NCBI GenBank assembly: GCA_050261915.1
Contig: JBLNDT010000048.1
Span: 1 to 64,000 of the forward strand
Length of the DNA stretch: 64,000 nt
From: UBA699 sp050261915
Lineage (GTDB): Bacteria; Bacillota; Clostridia; Clostridiales; Clostridiaceae
Reading direction: 5' to 3'
Shown here: piece by piece, positions 42,007 to 50,466 of the stretch
Position numbering within the stretch: the stretch's first letter is position 1
Layout of the letters: every line of letters starts with the position of its first letter
Position numbers and translations under genes: made by a program
Notes under the pieces: generated by a model
The model's input: the letters and a program-made list of their open reading frames with translations, nothing else
Told to the model about the DNA's origin: nothing
The model's database searches: none

Positions 42007-42279
42007 ATGGAGTCATTTGTTATTAATAACAACGGAAAAGAAGGAACTGTTAAAATTGGTGAAGTAAAAAGCAATTCTTACGGAAACATTAAAATGGTTG
42101 AAATCATTGAATTAATAGTAGAAGATGTTATGAAGGTAAAAAATGCACTTGCTTATATAGCTTTTGGTCATGATGAAAAAGAAAAGGAAGTTAAGCAGAA
42201 ATTCATGAAATTGGAAAATGACGGTCCAACACTTGAAATCACAGATCCAAGTTTTATCAGCTTTTTACAAGAAGCTTAA
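42007..42279 (+). CDS. Hypothetical 90-residue protein
   Basis: A small soluble acidic protein (VKIGEVKSNSYGNIKMVEII, then FGHDEKEKEVKQKFMKLEND). A strong TTAGGAGGG site precedes the ATG, and a TATAAT box lies at 41969-41974 with TTGTTT 16 bases before it. A repeated TATGAAAATTG (about 41939-41965) surrounds the -35 region. A tight terminator follows. It is clearly an expressed unit, but I do not recognise the family. Confidence 0.68.
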   Translation: MESFVINNNGKEGTVKIGEVKSNSYGNIKMVEIIELIVEDVMKVKNALAYIAFGHDEKEKEVKQKFMKLENDGPTLEITDPSFISFLQEA

Positions 42280-42341
42280 TATAAAATATAACTGCATTTA
42301 TCAATATGTTTATACTACACACTTACTCTCGCTTATTATTT

Positions 42342-42366
42342 GCCGCTTAAAAGCGGCTCCTTTTTT
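42342..42366 (+). terminator. Rho-independent terminator after the 90-residue gene
   Basis: Stem GCCGCT / AGCGGC with loop TAAA, then CTCC and TTTTTT. Confidence 0.8.
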
Positions 42367-42375
42367 CTTCAAAAT

Positions 42376-42404
42376 AAAAGGCTCTGTGAAAACAGAGCCT
42401 TTTT
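42376..42404. terminator. Bidirectional terminator before the SASP-like gene end
   Basis: A perfect 8-base stem GGCTCTGT / ACAGAGCC with loop GAAA, with A-run on one side and T-run on the other. Confidence 0.83.
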
Positions 42405-42406
42405 GC

Positions 42407-42649
42407 TTATGCCATTCCAGTATTTCCTTTTTTCATTGCTGATTCCTGGTTCAATTTCTTTGCCTCTTCCACTCCAGGATCTGATGACATTCCTGTACCG
42501 CCTGTCATTCCTGTACCGCCTGTCATTGCTGTTCCACTAGTCATACCTGTATTCCCGCTTTTCATTGCTGATTCCCGATTCAATTTTTTTGCTTCCTCTA
42601 TTCCTGGATCTGATGATGGATTATTCATACCTGCATTTTTATTATTCAT
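42407..42649 (-). CDS. Small repeat protein resembling gamma-type acid-soluble spore proteins
   Basis: An 80-residue protein of two near-identical units, SDPGIEEAKKLNRESAMKSG and SDPGVEEAKKLNQESAMKKG, joined by a low-complexity Met-Thr-Gly linker (GTAMTGGTGMTGGTGM). The EEAKKLNxESA segments resemble the QxxKKQNxxSA repeats of gamma-type SASP, which serve as amino-acid stores in spores. The linker is unlike known SspE. The start follows AGGAGGATACTT. A spore role is inferred. Confidence 0.62.
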   Translation of the reverse strand: MNNKNAGMNNPSSDPGIEEAKKLNRESAMKSGNTGMTSGTAMTGGTGMTGGTGMSSDPGVEEAKKLNQESAMKKGNTGMA

Positions 42650-42814
42650 AAGTATCCTCCTTTGAATCTTTATTTTACTGAAAATCAGTACCTAATTATC
42701 ATTCTCTAAAACAGATGAAAATATTTTGGTAATTATTACTAAAATTAATGTCTTAAGTAAATGAGTTATCACATAAAATGCTATGTGGACTTATTTATTT
42801 AAGGAGTGGATGCT

Positions 42815-44206
42815 ATGGAAGAGAAAAAAGGAAAACAAACTTCAATAATATTTAAAAAGGCCAAATTTGTTTTATTAGCTTCATTTTACTATTTTTTTGC
42901 CTTATATTTACAAGGGTCAGAGTTTTTCACAAATCATTTTTATCCTGGAACAGAAATAAATTCTATAAGTGTAGGCTGTAAATCACCTTCTGCGGCAAAA
43001 GAAAAAATTGACTCTGCTCTTACAGACTATACAATTACCTTTAATGGAAGAAACGATGAATCGCAAAGTATTAAGGGAAGTGATATTAACTTAAAGCTGC
43101 AGGATGAAAAAGAATTTACAAAGCTTAAGGATAGGCAGAATATGTCCAGCTGGGTATGCGGCCTTTTTAATATGGAGCTAATTAAAGATGATACAAAAAC
43201 AGTATTTGATGAAAAAAAATTAAAAGAAAAAATAGATAATCTTACCTTTTTTAAAAATACAATTGAACCTAAAAATCCTGAATTTAAATATACTGACACT
43301 GGATATGTGATTTTAAATGAAATCCAGGGAACTAAGATTGATAAGAACAGTTTGTACCTTAAAACAGTTGATTCAATTCTAAAAGGTGAAGCAGAAATAA
43401 ATATTGAAGCAGCTGGTTGTTATATAAAACCTCAATATACAGCAGAATCAAAAAAAGTTACAGACACAAGGGATACTTTAAATAAATATGTATCCTCAAA
43501 AATTAACTATACCTTCGGAAATTCCAGTGAAGCTTTGGACGGAAATATAATCAACAAGTGGCTTTCAGTAAATGATAATTTAGAAATTGTTGTTGATCGA
43601 AATAAAGTTAATTCTTTCTTAGACATGCTATCAACTAAATATAATACTGCAGGTAAAACAAGACATTTTAAGACCTCCAGCGGAAGTTACCTGGATATAG
43701 GGGGTGGTGATTATGGCTTTGTTATTAATAAAGATAAGGAATCAGAAAATATAATTACTGCTGTAAAAGATGGAAAAACTCTTATAAAAGAACCTGAGTA
43801 CAGTAATACCGGCCTTTTTCGTGGTGAAAATGATATAGGAAGCACTTATGTTGAAATTGATTTAAACAGGCAGCATATGTGGTTTTACAAAAATGGATCC
43901 CTTTTAGTACAAGGAGGTGTGGTTACCGGGAATATATCAAACCACACCGGCACCCCTAGGGGCATATACAGCTTAAAGTATAAAATGCGAAATGCGGTAC
44001 TTAAAGGTCCCGGGTATGAGGCTCCCGTGAATTACTGGATGCCCTTTAACGGAGGCATAGGAATTCATGATGCCTCCTGGCGTGGTGAATTTGGTGGAAA
44101 TATATATATCTACAACGGCTCCCACGGCTGTGTAAATACATCTTATTCTGTTGCCCAGGCAATATTTAATAATATAGATGCTAATACACCTGTTGTATGC
44201 TACTAA
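42815..44206 (+). CDS. L,D-transpeptidase with N-terminal peptidoglycan-binding-like domains
   Basis: A 463-residue cell-wall enzyme. One N-terminal membrane anchor (residues about 15-35) is followed by two putative PG-binding-4 type domains and a C-terminal YkuD domain with the catalytic SHGCVN and the upstream substrate His in GIGIHDASW. It makes 3-3 peptide cross-links or anchors proteins to the wall. ATG 42815 was chosen (AAGGAG 8 bases upstream). It is free-standing with a terminator. Confidence 0.92.
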   Translation: MEEKKGKQTSIIFKKAKFVLLASFYYFFALYLQGSEFFTNHFYPGTEINSISVGCKSPSAAKEKIDSALTDYTITFNGRNDESQSIKGSDINLKLQDEKEFTKLKDRQNMSSWVCGLFNMELIKDDTKTVFDEKKLKEKIDNLTFFKNTIEPKNPEFKYTDTGYVILNEIQGTKIDKNSLYLKTVDSILKGEAEINIEAAGCYIKPQYTAESKKVTDTRDTLNKYVSSKINYTFGNSSEALDGNIINKWLSVNDNLEIVVDRNKVNSFLDMLSTKYNTAGKTRHFKTSSGSYLDIGGGDYGFVINKDKESENIITAVKDGKTLIKEPEYSNTGLFRGENDIGSTYVEIDLNRQHMWFYKNGSLLVQGGVVTGNISNHTGTPRGIYSLKYKMRNAVLKGPGYEAPVNYWMPFNGGIGIHDASWRGEFGGNIYIYNGSHGCVNTSYSVAQAIFNNIDANTPVVCY

Positions 44207-44247
44207 AAAAAAGGCTTCTGAAACTTAAAGTTCAGAAGCCTTTTTTT
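44207..44247. terminator. Bidirectional terminator
   Basis: A perfect 11-base stem (AGGCTTCTGAA / TTCAGAAGCCT) with an 8-base loop and strong A- and T-runs, between converging genes. Confidence 0.9.
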
Positions 44248-44695
44248 ATTTAACCGGAACGTACACATCAAATTCTCCATTATTCATAAATCTTTCATCA
44301 TATAGTTCAAACTGAGGCCTAAAATCTAATTCATACCCTGATTCATGAAGCCACTTGGAGTAAATGCTGTTGTAAAACTCCCCTAAATCTTTAATTGCTC
44401 CCTTATAGGTATAAACAACGTACTTTCCTGAAGGCACAACCTTTGTTTCCATGCCTTCAGGAACATCGATAAAATTGTCTACCTCTGCACAAGCAGTATA
44501 ATGAAATCTTCCCTCTTTATCAGGCATATCCTCACATATTCCAAAGCATTGCATTGAAGCACTTTTACCTTTTATGCCTTCCCACTGCTTATTAAATACA
44601 TCCCATAACTTTGGAATTTCTCCGTTACTATTGTTCCCAAAATAAGTTAATCCTACAGCTTTAAACTCATTGATATTTAATATTTTACCTTCCAT
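44246..44695 (-). CDS. GyrI-like / AraC-type effector-binding domain protein
   Basis: A 149-residue protein made of one effector-binding (GyrI-like) domain: the ligand-facing AVGLTYFGNNSNGEIPKLWD, then VPSGKYVVYTYKGAIKDLGE and the C-terminal DFRPQFELYDERF. Such stand-alone domains bind small cationic drugs or metabolites, and some bind DNA gyrase. The start follows GAAGGAGGAG. It lies 56 bases after the WYL regulator gene on the same strand and may be co-transcribed. Confidence 0.82.
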   Translation of the reverse strand: MEGKILNINEFKAVGLTYFGNNSNGEIPKLWDVFNKQWEGIKGKSASMQCFGICEDMPDKEGRFHYTACAEVDNFIDVPEGMETKVVPSGKYVVYTYKGAIKDLGEFYNSIYSKWLHESGYELDFRPQFELYDERFMNNGEFDVYVPVK

Positions 44696-44751
44696 TACAT
44701 CTCCTCCTTCATGATTTATAATTTAATTATACAAAAGAATCCCTGACAATA

Positions 44752-45723
44752 TTATGTCAAGGATTTATATAAAGCTAAAATTTTATTTGTTTTTTCAATA
44801 ATAAATTTTCTAAGTATTAATGGCTCTAATACCTCTATTTTGTGGCTTAATGGGAAAATAACACTGCATGCAGTTTCAAAACTTATCATATCCACATCAC
44901 AAATCTGGTAATCTCCCGTTTTTATAGATGAGCATATATTAAATCCCTTTAGGACCATGTAGCTTTCATCCTGAAGCTTTATCTTAACAATATATCCCTT
45001 GTATTCTTTATTCTCAGGCTTTAAAACAAACTGTTCCTTACTGCTCTCCCAAAACCTTTCCAAGGAAAACCCTTCAGGTATTATAAAGCCTTCCTCTAAT
45101 ACCTGAACACTTTCAAGTCTGCTGCATTTAAATATCCTTGTTTCATTCTTTGATTCACAAAAAGCAGCCATATACCACTGATCATTCTTTACTACCACAC
45201 CATAGGGTCTTAATATTCTTTCTGATGCTTCTCCCAGATATTTCTTATAATAAACTTTAATCTTTTTCAAGTTCATCACTGAATCTTTAATTATATCAAT
45301 ATATTTATTTTCAGACCTTTTTCCAAACCATGGATCCGAATCAACAAAAAATCTTTCTTTTGCCTTTACAATTTTTTCCCTGTTTTCTTTTGAAAGACCA
45401 CTTTCAAGCTTTGATATTATATTATGAAGCTGCTTTGATGCTTCACTATTTTTTTCGGACTTTACTCCCATCCCTTGAAGGAGCAGATTCAAAACATCCA
45501 ATTTCCCAAGGTTATTTGAATTTATCTTAAAGTTTTCCATAAAGGAATAACCGCCCCTTGGCCCGGATATAGATACTATGGGTATCCCTGCTTCACACAG
45601 TATATCAATATCCCTGTAAATTGTCCTTTCTGAAGTTTCAAGAATTTCGGCAAGTTTACCTGCACTTATTGTTCCTGTTGAATCAAGCAGCATTATTATT
45701 CCTAAAAGCCTGTGAAGCCTCAT
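44752..45723 (-). CDS. WYL-domain transcriptional regulator (YafY-type)
   Basis: A 323-residue regulator: HTH_11 winged helix (LGIIMLLDSTGTISAGKLAE and TSERTIYRDIDILCEAGI) followed by a WYL domain (KKIKVYYKKYLGEASERILR, then VVKNDQWYMAAFCESKNE). WYL domains sense nucleic acids or small ligands. It lies 3 bases after the kinase-like gene of the ABC operon and is the last gene of that run. It may regulate that operon or sense its product. Confidence 0.9.
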   Translation of the reverse strand: MRLHRLLGIIMLLDSTGTISAGKLAEILETSERTIYRDIDILCEAGIPIVSISGPRGGYSFMENFKINSNNLGKLDVLNLLLQGMGVKSEKNSEASKQLHNIISKLESGLSKENREKIVKAKERFFVDSDPWFGKRSENKYIDIIKDSVMNLKKIKVYYKKYLGEASERILRPYGVVVKNDQWYMAAFCESKNETRIFKCSRLESVQVLEEGFIIPEGFSLERFWESSKEQFVLKPENKEYKGYIVKIKLQDESYMVLKGFNICSSIKTGDYQICDVDMISFETACSVIFPLSHKIEVLEPLILRKFIIEKTNKILALYKSLT

Positions 45724-45726
45724 AAC

Positions 45727-46737
45727 TCACACTCCTATTTTATAATCCCTTAATAAGTCCTTCATAAAATCAATGTCAAGATATTGATTTATTTTTCTGT
45801 AAGTGTCCATATTCTTAATTTTCTTATCCTCTTTATTGTACTCGAGAAATGCATAGGCACACCAGGAAAGTGCCCTTAAATATAAATAAGGATTGTATAA
45901 ATCAACTTTCTCTATAATATTGTTATCCATACCAAGATAAGTTGTATAGGCCTTAAAAAAGTCCTTCCTTTCTTCAAGGTTTAATTTATAGTCTGCCTTC
46001 CAAAGAGTTGTGGTAGGCGCTAAAAACTGAGTTAAATCTTGACAAGGATCGCTTATAACAGGTTTTTCCCAATCAATTAGCCAGGCTTTTCCACTTCCTA
46101 TAATAAAGTTGCTTGAGTTCACCTCTGTGTTGTTTATAACATTAAGTTTATTTTCTAAAAAGTATTTTTCAATGTTTCTGTTTTTTTCAGCCCATTCAAT
46201 AAATTTATAGAAAAAGCGTTTTAGATCCTTTGGTATTATAGGTGATATAAAAAAATCCTTAAGCAATCTATTGGCTTCATTTATTCTTTCTGTAAATATG
46301 TTTTCCTCTTTAATAAAATTATCATAATCACTTGTTGAACAATCTATTGAATGTATTTTGGAAAATATCAATGCAGCGGAATCCAAATCCCTATCATATT
46401 TAAGGGGTTCACCTTGTAGATACTCCATTATAAGTATTCCGTAACCAATATCTTTCTTTGAAGCATCCAAGTAATATACTTCTGGGGTCACACCGCTTTG
46501 CTGAAGTCTTTTTAATGCTTCATACTCATACTCTATTTGGTTGTCCAAATTAAGCTGGCTTCCAGTATTAACCCTGAAAACAAGGTTCTTTTCACTGCCC
46601 CTTAAAATATAGTTTATATTATATTCACCCTGGGCAAGAAAATCCACTTTATAGTCCTCTCCTAGTCCAAGTTCCTTGCTAAGCCTGTTTTTTCTTACAT
46701 AATCATATATAATATAATCCAGTGTATCCTTTAACAT
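45727..46737 (-). CDS. APH/choline kinase-fold phosphotransferase with altered catalytic motif
   Basis: A 336-residue protein of the aminoglycoside phosphotransferase/choline kinase fold: FRVNTGSQLNLDNQIEYEYE, LIMEYLQGEPL and the metal-binding AWLIDWEKP. Where the family has HxDxxxxN, this one reads NTEVNSSN, so the catalytic Asp is Glu and the His is Asn. Activity as a kinase is thus unsure. ATG 46737 was chosen (AAGGGG 5 bases upstream). It lies 19 bases after the ABC ATPase gene, with a nucleoside hydrolase in the same operon, suggesting salvage of a ribose-containing or amino-alcohol compound. Confidence 0.75.
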   Translation of the reverse strand: MLKDTLDYIIYDYVRKNRLSKELGLGEDYKVDFLAQGEYNINYILRGSEKNLVFRVNTGSQLNLDNQIEYEYEALKRLQQSGVTPEVYYLDASKKDIGYGILIMEYLQGEPLKYDRDLDSAALIFSKIHSIDCSTSDYDNFIKEENIFTERINEANRLLKDFFISPIIPKDLKRFFYKFIEWAEKNRNIEKYFLENKLNVINNTEVNSSNFIIGSGKAWLIDWEKPVISDPCQDLTQFLAPTTTLWKADYKLNLEERKDFFKAYTTYLGMDNNIIEKVDLYNPYLYLRALSWCAYAFLEYNKEDKKIKNMDTYRKINQYLDIDFMKDLLRDYKIGV

Positions 46738-46756
46738 GTTTTCCCCTTCCAATAAC

Positions 46757-47779
46757 TTACCGGTAAAAAATACCTTTTTGAAAATCTATTCCAAGTATTA
46801 CTTCATTACCAGGTTTAAGTCTCATATGTTCAGAAGATGCAACCTTTAGAAGCATCCCTGCTGCATCCACTGTATAATGAACCTTATCCCCCAAATACCT
46901 TCTGCTTTTAACAATACCTTTAATGCTTGACCCTTGTTCTTTTTCTAGTATAGCTATGTCTTCAGGTTTCATCATTATTGTGCCGGTGCCTATAAAATTT
47001 GTTCCTGTATCAAAGTCACCAAGGTCACATCTGAATATTCCCTTATCCAAGGTTCCTTCAAGATAGTTTTTTTCTCCAAAAAAGTCAGAGACCTTTCTGC
47101 TTACAGGCCTTTCATAAATATTCTCAGGAGTATCAAACTGAGCAATGCTCCCATCCATCATTACTGCAATTTTATGGGACATCATAAGTGCCTCTTCTTT
47201 ATCATGAGTAACCAATATAGTTGTTATTTTTAATTTTTTTTGTATATGAAGAACCAAGTCTCTCATTTCCTGCCTTAGCCTTATATCAAGACTTGAAAAG
47301 GGTTCATCAAGAAGAAGAACCTTAGGCTCCACCGCCAGAGCCCTGCCTAGTGCAACCCTTTGCTGCTGTCCTCCCGATAGTTCCTTTGGATACCTTTCCT
47401 CAAGCCCTTGAAGTTTAAGCATGTACATTATTTCAGCAGTTTTAAATTCCCTGTGTTCCTTATTTGCTCCTGCCATTTTAAGGCCAAAGCCTATATTTTC
47501 TTCTACATTTAAATGTGGAAACAACAAATGATTTTGAAATACTAATACTGTTTTCCTCTTTTCGGGAGGAACATCAAGAACAGACATTCCATCAATAATT
47601 ATGTCCCCTTCTTCAGGTTCAATAAGGCCTGCTATAACTTTAAGCAAGGTGCTCTTTCCTGTACCGGATTCTCCAAGGATGGATATTAATTCTCCCTGGT
47701 TAATTTTTAAGCTTACGTTTTTCAATACTCTTGTTTCATTAAAGCTTTTGTTAATATTTTTTATAATCAGTTTACTCAT
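46757..47779 (-). CDS. ABC transporter ATP-binding protein (Fe3+/spermidine/thiamine-type)
   Basis: A 340-residue ATPase: Walker A GESGTGKST, signature LSGGQQQRVALGRALA, Walker B VLLLDEPFSSLD, and a C-terminal TOBE-like domain (MMKPEDIAIL). It energises the two permeases encoded just upstream. The start follows TAGGAG. It is 9 bases after the second permease gene, and the kinase-fold gene follows. Confidence 0.95.
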   Translation of the reverse strand: MSKLIIKNINKSFNETRVLKNVSLKINQGELISILGESGTGKSTLLKVIAGLIEPEEGDIIIDGMSVLDVPPEKRKTVLVFQNHLLFPHLNVEENIGFGLKMAGANKEHREFKTAEIMYMLKLQGLEERYPKELSGGQQQRVALGRALAVEPKVLLLDEPFSSLDIRLRQEMRDLVLHIQKKLKITTILVTHDKEEALMMSHKIAVMMDGSIAQFDTPENIYERPVSRKVSDFFGEKNYLEGTLDKGIFRCDLGDFDTGTNFIGTGTIMMKPEDIAILEKEQGSSIKGIVKSRRYLGDKVHYTVDAAGMLLKVASSEHMRLKPGNEVILGIDFQKGIFYR

Positions 47780-47788
47780 GGTATTCTC

Positions 47789-48589
47789 CTAAATATAAAA
47801 ATTGTTTTCCGATAAATATATGCTTTTTATCCTTTTTTCAACCGTTAATAGGATTATAAAGGTTATCCCGATAAATACCATGCTGTAACAGGCAGCTATG
47901 CCTCTGTCACCGCTTTGGATAAAGGGAAACATAAGCATGGACAATGTAACCACGTTTCCTCCTCCTATAATAAAGGTCAAAAAATACTGACTGAAGGATA
48001 CGATAAATATCAAGCTTCCGGCAGATAATAACCCCTTAGATATTAAAGGAAGTGTAATGTAATATAAAACCTGAAGCTTACCTGCACCTAAGTTTCTTGC
48101 CTGTTGTTCCATTGATTCACCTAAAGCTTTAAACACATCTGTAAGTATGCGTATGCCATAGGGAAGACATGGTACTAGATGAACAAGCACTACCCCTATA
48201 AAAGTACCGGAGAGTCCAAGTTTTATGAAAAACACCTGTATGCCAAGGCCTGTAGCCACTGGTGAAATAACAAGAGGAAAAAGCACAAGAAGCTTGAAAA
48301 AGCCTTTTCCTTTAAATTCATACATTGCAAGTGCTCTCCCAGCAGGTATACTTATTGCCAGGGAAATAATTGTAACAATAGCAGATAAAACTATGCTGAA
48401 TAGAACCATATTAATTGAGTTTGGAGTTGAAACAACATAGGAAACACCTCTTAAGCTGTATTCCGAAGGTATAACACTTGGCCATGGCCATCTTTTTCCA
48501 AAGCCCCAAAGTACGAGCACAGCCATAGGAAAAAAAACAAAGAACCCGCTTAAATATATAATAATATTAAAGAATGATAACTTCTTCAT
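47789..48589 (-). CDS. ABC transporter permease (second)
   Basis: A 266-residue integral membrane permease of the PotC/ThiP-like type with six segments and the EAA loop KALGESMEQQARNLGAGKLQ. ATG 48589 overlaps the stop of the first permease gene by 1 base (TAATG) and follows GGGAGGTG. Together with the first permease and the ATPase it makes a complete import channel. Confidence 0.93.
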   Translation of the reverse strand: MKKLSFFNIIIYLSGFFVFFPMAVLVLWGFGKRWPWPSVIPSEYSLRGVSYVVSTPNSINMVLFSIVLSAIVTIISLAISIPAGRALAMYEFKGKGFFKLLVLFPLVISPVATGLGIQVFFIKLGLSGTFIGVVLVHLVPCLPYGIRILTDVFKALGESMEQQARNLGAGKLQVLYYITLPLISKGLLSAGSLIFIVSFSQYFLTFIIGGGNVVTLSMLMFPFIQSGDRGIAACYSMVFIGITFIILLTVEKRIKSIYLSENNFYI

Positions 48590-49452
48590 TAATCCACCTC
48601 CCTGCAAACCCTGACCAGGGCCTTGTCATAAAACCATACAAGCAGGATTGAAATTGCAACAAGAACAATATTCAAAGCCATGGCATGAGGCCTGTTGAAT
48701 ATATCTGGGCTGGTATATTCTATATATGCCTGTACAGGCAGTGTCTTTGGTATTGTTGGTCCAAGTAGATAAGGAACCTCAAAAGCGCCAAAGGAAAATG
48801 CAAATATAATAATAAAGGAGGATAAAATTGAAGGCATTGAAATTGGAAGCAGAACATTAAAAAAACATTGAGCTCGGCTGGCTCCAAGATTCACCGCTGC
48901 AGTAATAAGCTCTTTGTTTATACCTCTGAAAAAAATATATACAACCATAGCTACAAAAGGTATCTCCTTCCATAGGTACGTTAAAACTATTCCTATACCG
49001 TATTTATCAAATATCAAAACTGGGAAATCCCCCTGGGAACTTATGATATGAAGATTAAACATAACCCTTGACAGCAGACCGCTTTGTGAAAAAATATTAA
49101 ACATAAAAAATGCAGCTGCCATGTGAGGAACTATTATAGGCACCATATATATTATTTTTTCCAGGTTTTTCATAGCCTTCCTGGTAAGCAATGAATATGC
49201 AAGAACCACTCCAAAAATAACAGCTATTATTGAGGAAGTAACCGAAATTCCAAGGCTGAAGAGAAAGCTTTGCATAAAAGTACTATCCTTAAAAATTTCT
49301 GCATAGTACTTTATGGTAAATTCCTTTAGCCCTATTATTGGCATGTATCCAAAGCTTTGAAGCAGAGCAGTAGTTATTCCAAAGGCAAGTATCCCAATCA
49401 GCACAGTAGCTGCCGGCAGAAGCATTATATATGGTTTTATTCTGGTGTTCAT
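48589..49452 (-). CDS. ABC transporter permease (first)
   Basis: A 287-residue permease with six membrane segments and the EAA loop LITAAVNLGASRAQCFFNVL. ATG 49452 follows AAAGGGG; the longer frame to 49500 has no matching site. It lies 60 bases after the nucleoside hydrolase gene. No substrate-binding protein gene is found between 44 and 52 kb, so that part must be elsewhere or shared. Confidence 0.93.
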   Translation of the reverse strand: MNTRIKPYIMLLPAATVLIGILAFGITTALLQSFGYMPIIGLKEFTIKYYAEIFKDSTFMQSFLFSLGISVTSSIIAVIFGVVLAYSLLTRKAMKNLEKIIYMVPIIVPHMAAAFFMFNIFSQSGLLSRVMFNLHIISSQGDFPVLIFDKYGIGIVLTYLWKEIPFVAMVVYIFFRGINKELITAAVNLGASRAQCFFNVLLPISMPSILSSFIIIFAFSFGAFEVPYLLGPTIPKTLPVQAYIEYTSPDIFNRPHAMALNIVLVAISILLVWFYDKALVRVCREVD

Positions 49453-49512
49453 TGAAATTTCCCCTTTAATAGAAATAGGTGAGAGAACCTCACCCAACAT
49501 ATGATAATTATA

Positions 49513-50382
49513 TCAAACCCTGTCCCAAGCTTCAAATATTATATCCTTAAACCTTTCTATATTATTTATGCCTTCTGGAATATTAATCTTTGAAAGGACT
49601 TCATTTTTACTGCAGATTTTTATTAAACCCGTGGCTAAGTCGGTTTCAGTTGATTTGATATATTTAATACAGTTATTAAACAGCTCTGGATTTGTAACAT
49701 AAACCGCTGCTACCACATCCCAATTGTGAAATCCGTATATTCCAAATGTTTCTCTTGAAAAATCATACCAAGGCTCAATGTTTTTTGATATGTATTTGTA
49801 TATTGAATTTTTATTCTTTCCCTTAAGCCTTCTCAGCTCAGTTTCTCCAAAAAAGGCTTGTAGGCATGTATTTCCGGTTAATATGGATACTTTATCCCCT
49901 GTATTTAACACCTTAAGTGCAGCCAGAGAATCACAGGAGAAATTTAATTCCTCAAGATATACCTTATTAATGAAAAGTGGTTCTGTTATCCCACCCATCA
50001 GTACAATTTCCTTTATGTTTTTAAAAAAATCACTATCTAGCATATAGGCACCATATAGATTTGTCAGTGAGCCTGTAGCCAGCACCGTTATTTCACCAGG
50101 ATTTGATGCTGCTTCTCTGCTTAAAAACTCCGCCGCTTCACTAATCCTTGCCGCTTTTGAGTATGCACCCCTAATTAATGGAACCTCGGTGAGTCCAAGA
50201 TGGCTGAACATCCTTTCAGTGTTATTGTAAACCTCATCTAAAGTACTGTTGCCATAAGTTGTTGTAACCCCTTTAAGTACTATATCATCCCTTCCAAGGA
50301 GATAAAGCAAAGCTAGGCCATCATCCACATCTTTTCCTGGAAGACCCATTGTATTATCACAGTCAAAAATAACTTTTTTCAT
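49513..50382 (-). CDS. Inosine-uridine-type nucleoside hydrolase
   Basis: A 289-residue hydrolase with an altered metal-binding N terminus: VIFDCDNTMGLPGKDVDDGL, where the Asp residues of the usual DTDxxxDDxxAL are spaced by a longer insert. VLMGGITEP and FHNWDVVAAVYV provide the remaining marks. It cleaves the N-glycosidic bond of a nucleoside or like compound. ATG 50382 follows GGAGAAAAA. It is first in the ABC transporter operon, so the import substrate is probably a nucleoside-like compound. Confidence 0.88.
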   Translation of the reverse strand: MKKVIFDCDNTMGLPGKDVDDGLALLYLLGRDDIVLKGVTTTYGNSTLDEVYNNTERMFSHLGLTEVPLIRGAYSKAARISEAAEFLSREAASNPGEITVLATGSLTNLYGAYMLDSDFFKNIKEIVLMGGITEPLFINKVYLEELNFSCDSLAALKVLNTGDKVSILTGNTCLQAFFGETELRRLKGKNKNSIYKYISKNIEPWYDFSRETFGIYGFHNWDVVAAVYVTNPELFNNCIKYIKSTETDLATGLIKICSKNEVLSKINIPEGINNIERFKDIIFEAWDRV

Positions 50383-50466
50383 TTTTTTCTCCAATTATAC
50401 TTTTATTTTCCTTTATATTATAATTTAATCATGAATATATTTCTATCTAAATTGGGGGTATTTACA

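Noticed and set aside
42480..42540. Short tandem repeats that could suggest a CRISPR array.
   Set aside because: Units are about 18 bases with no spacers and encode the Thr-Gly-Met linker of the SASP-like protein.
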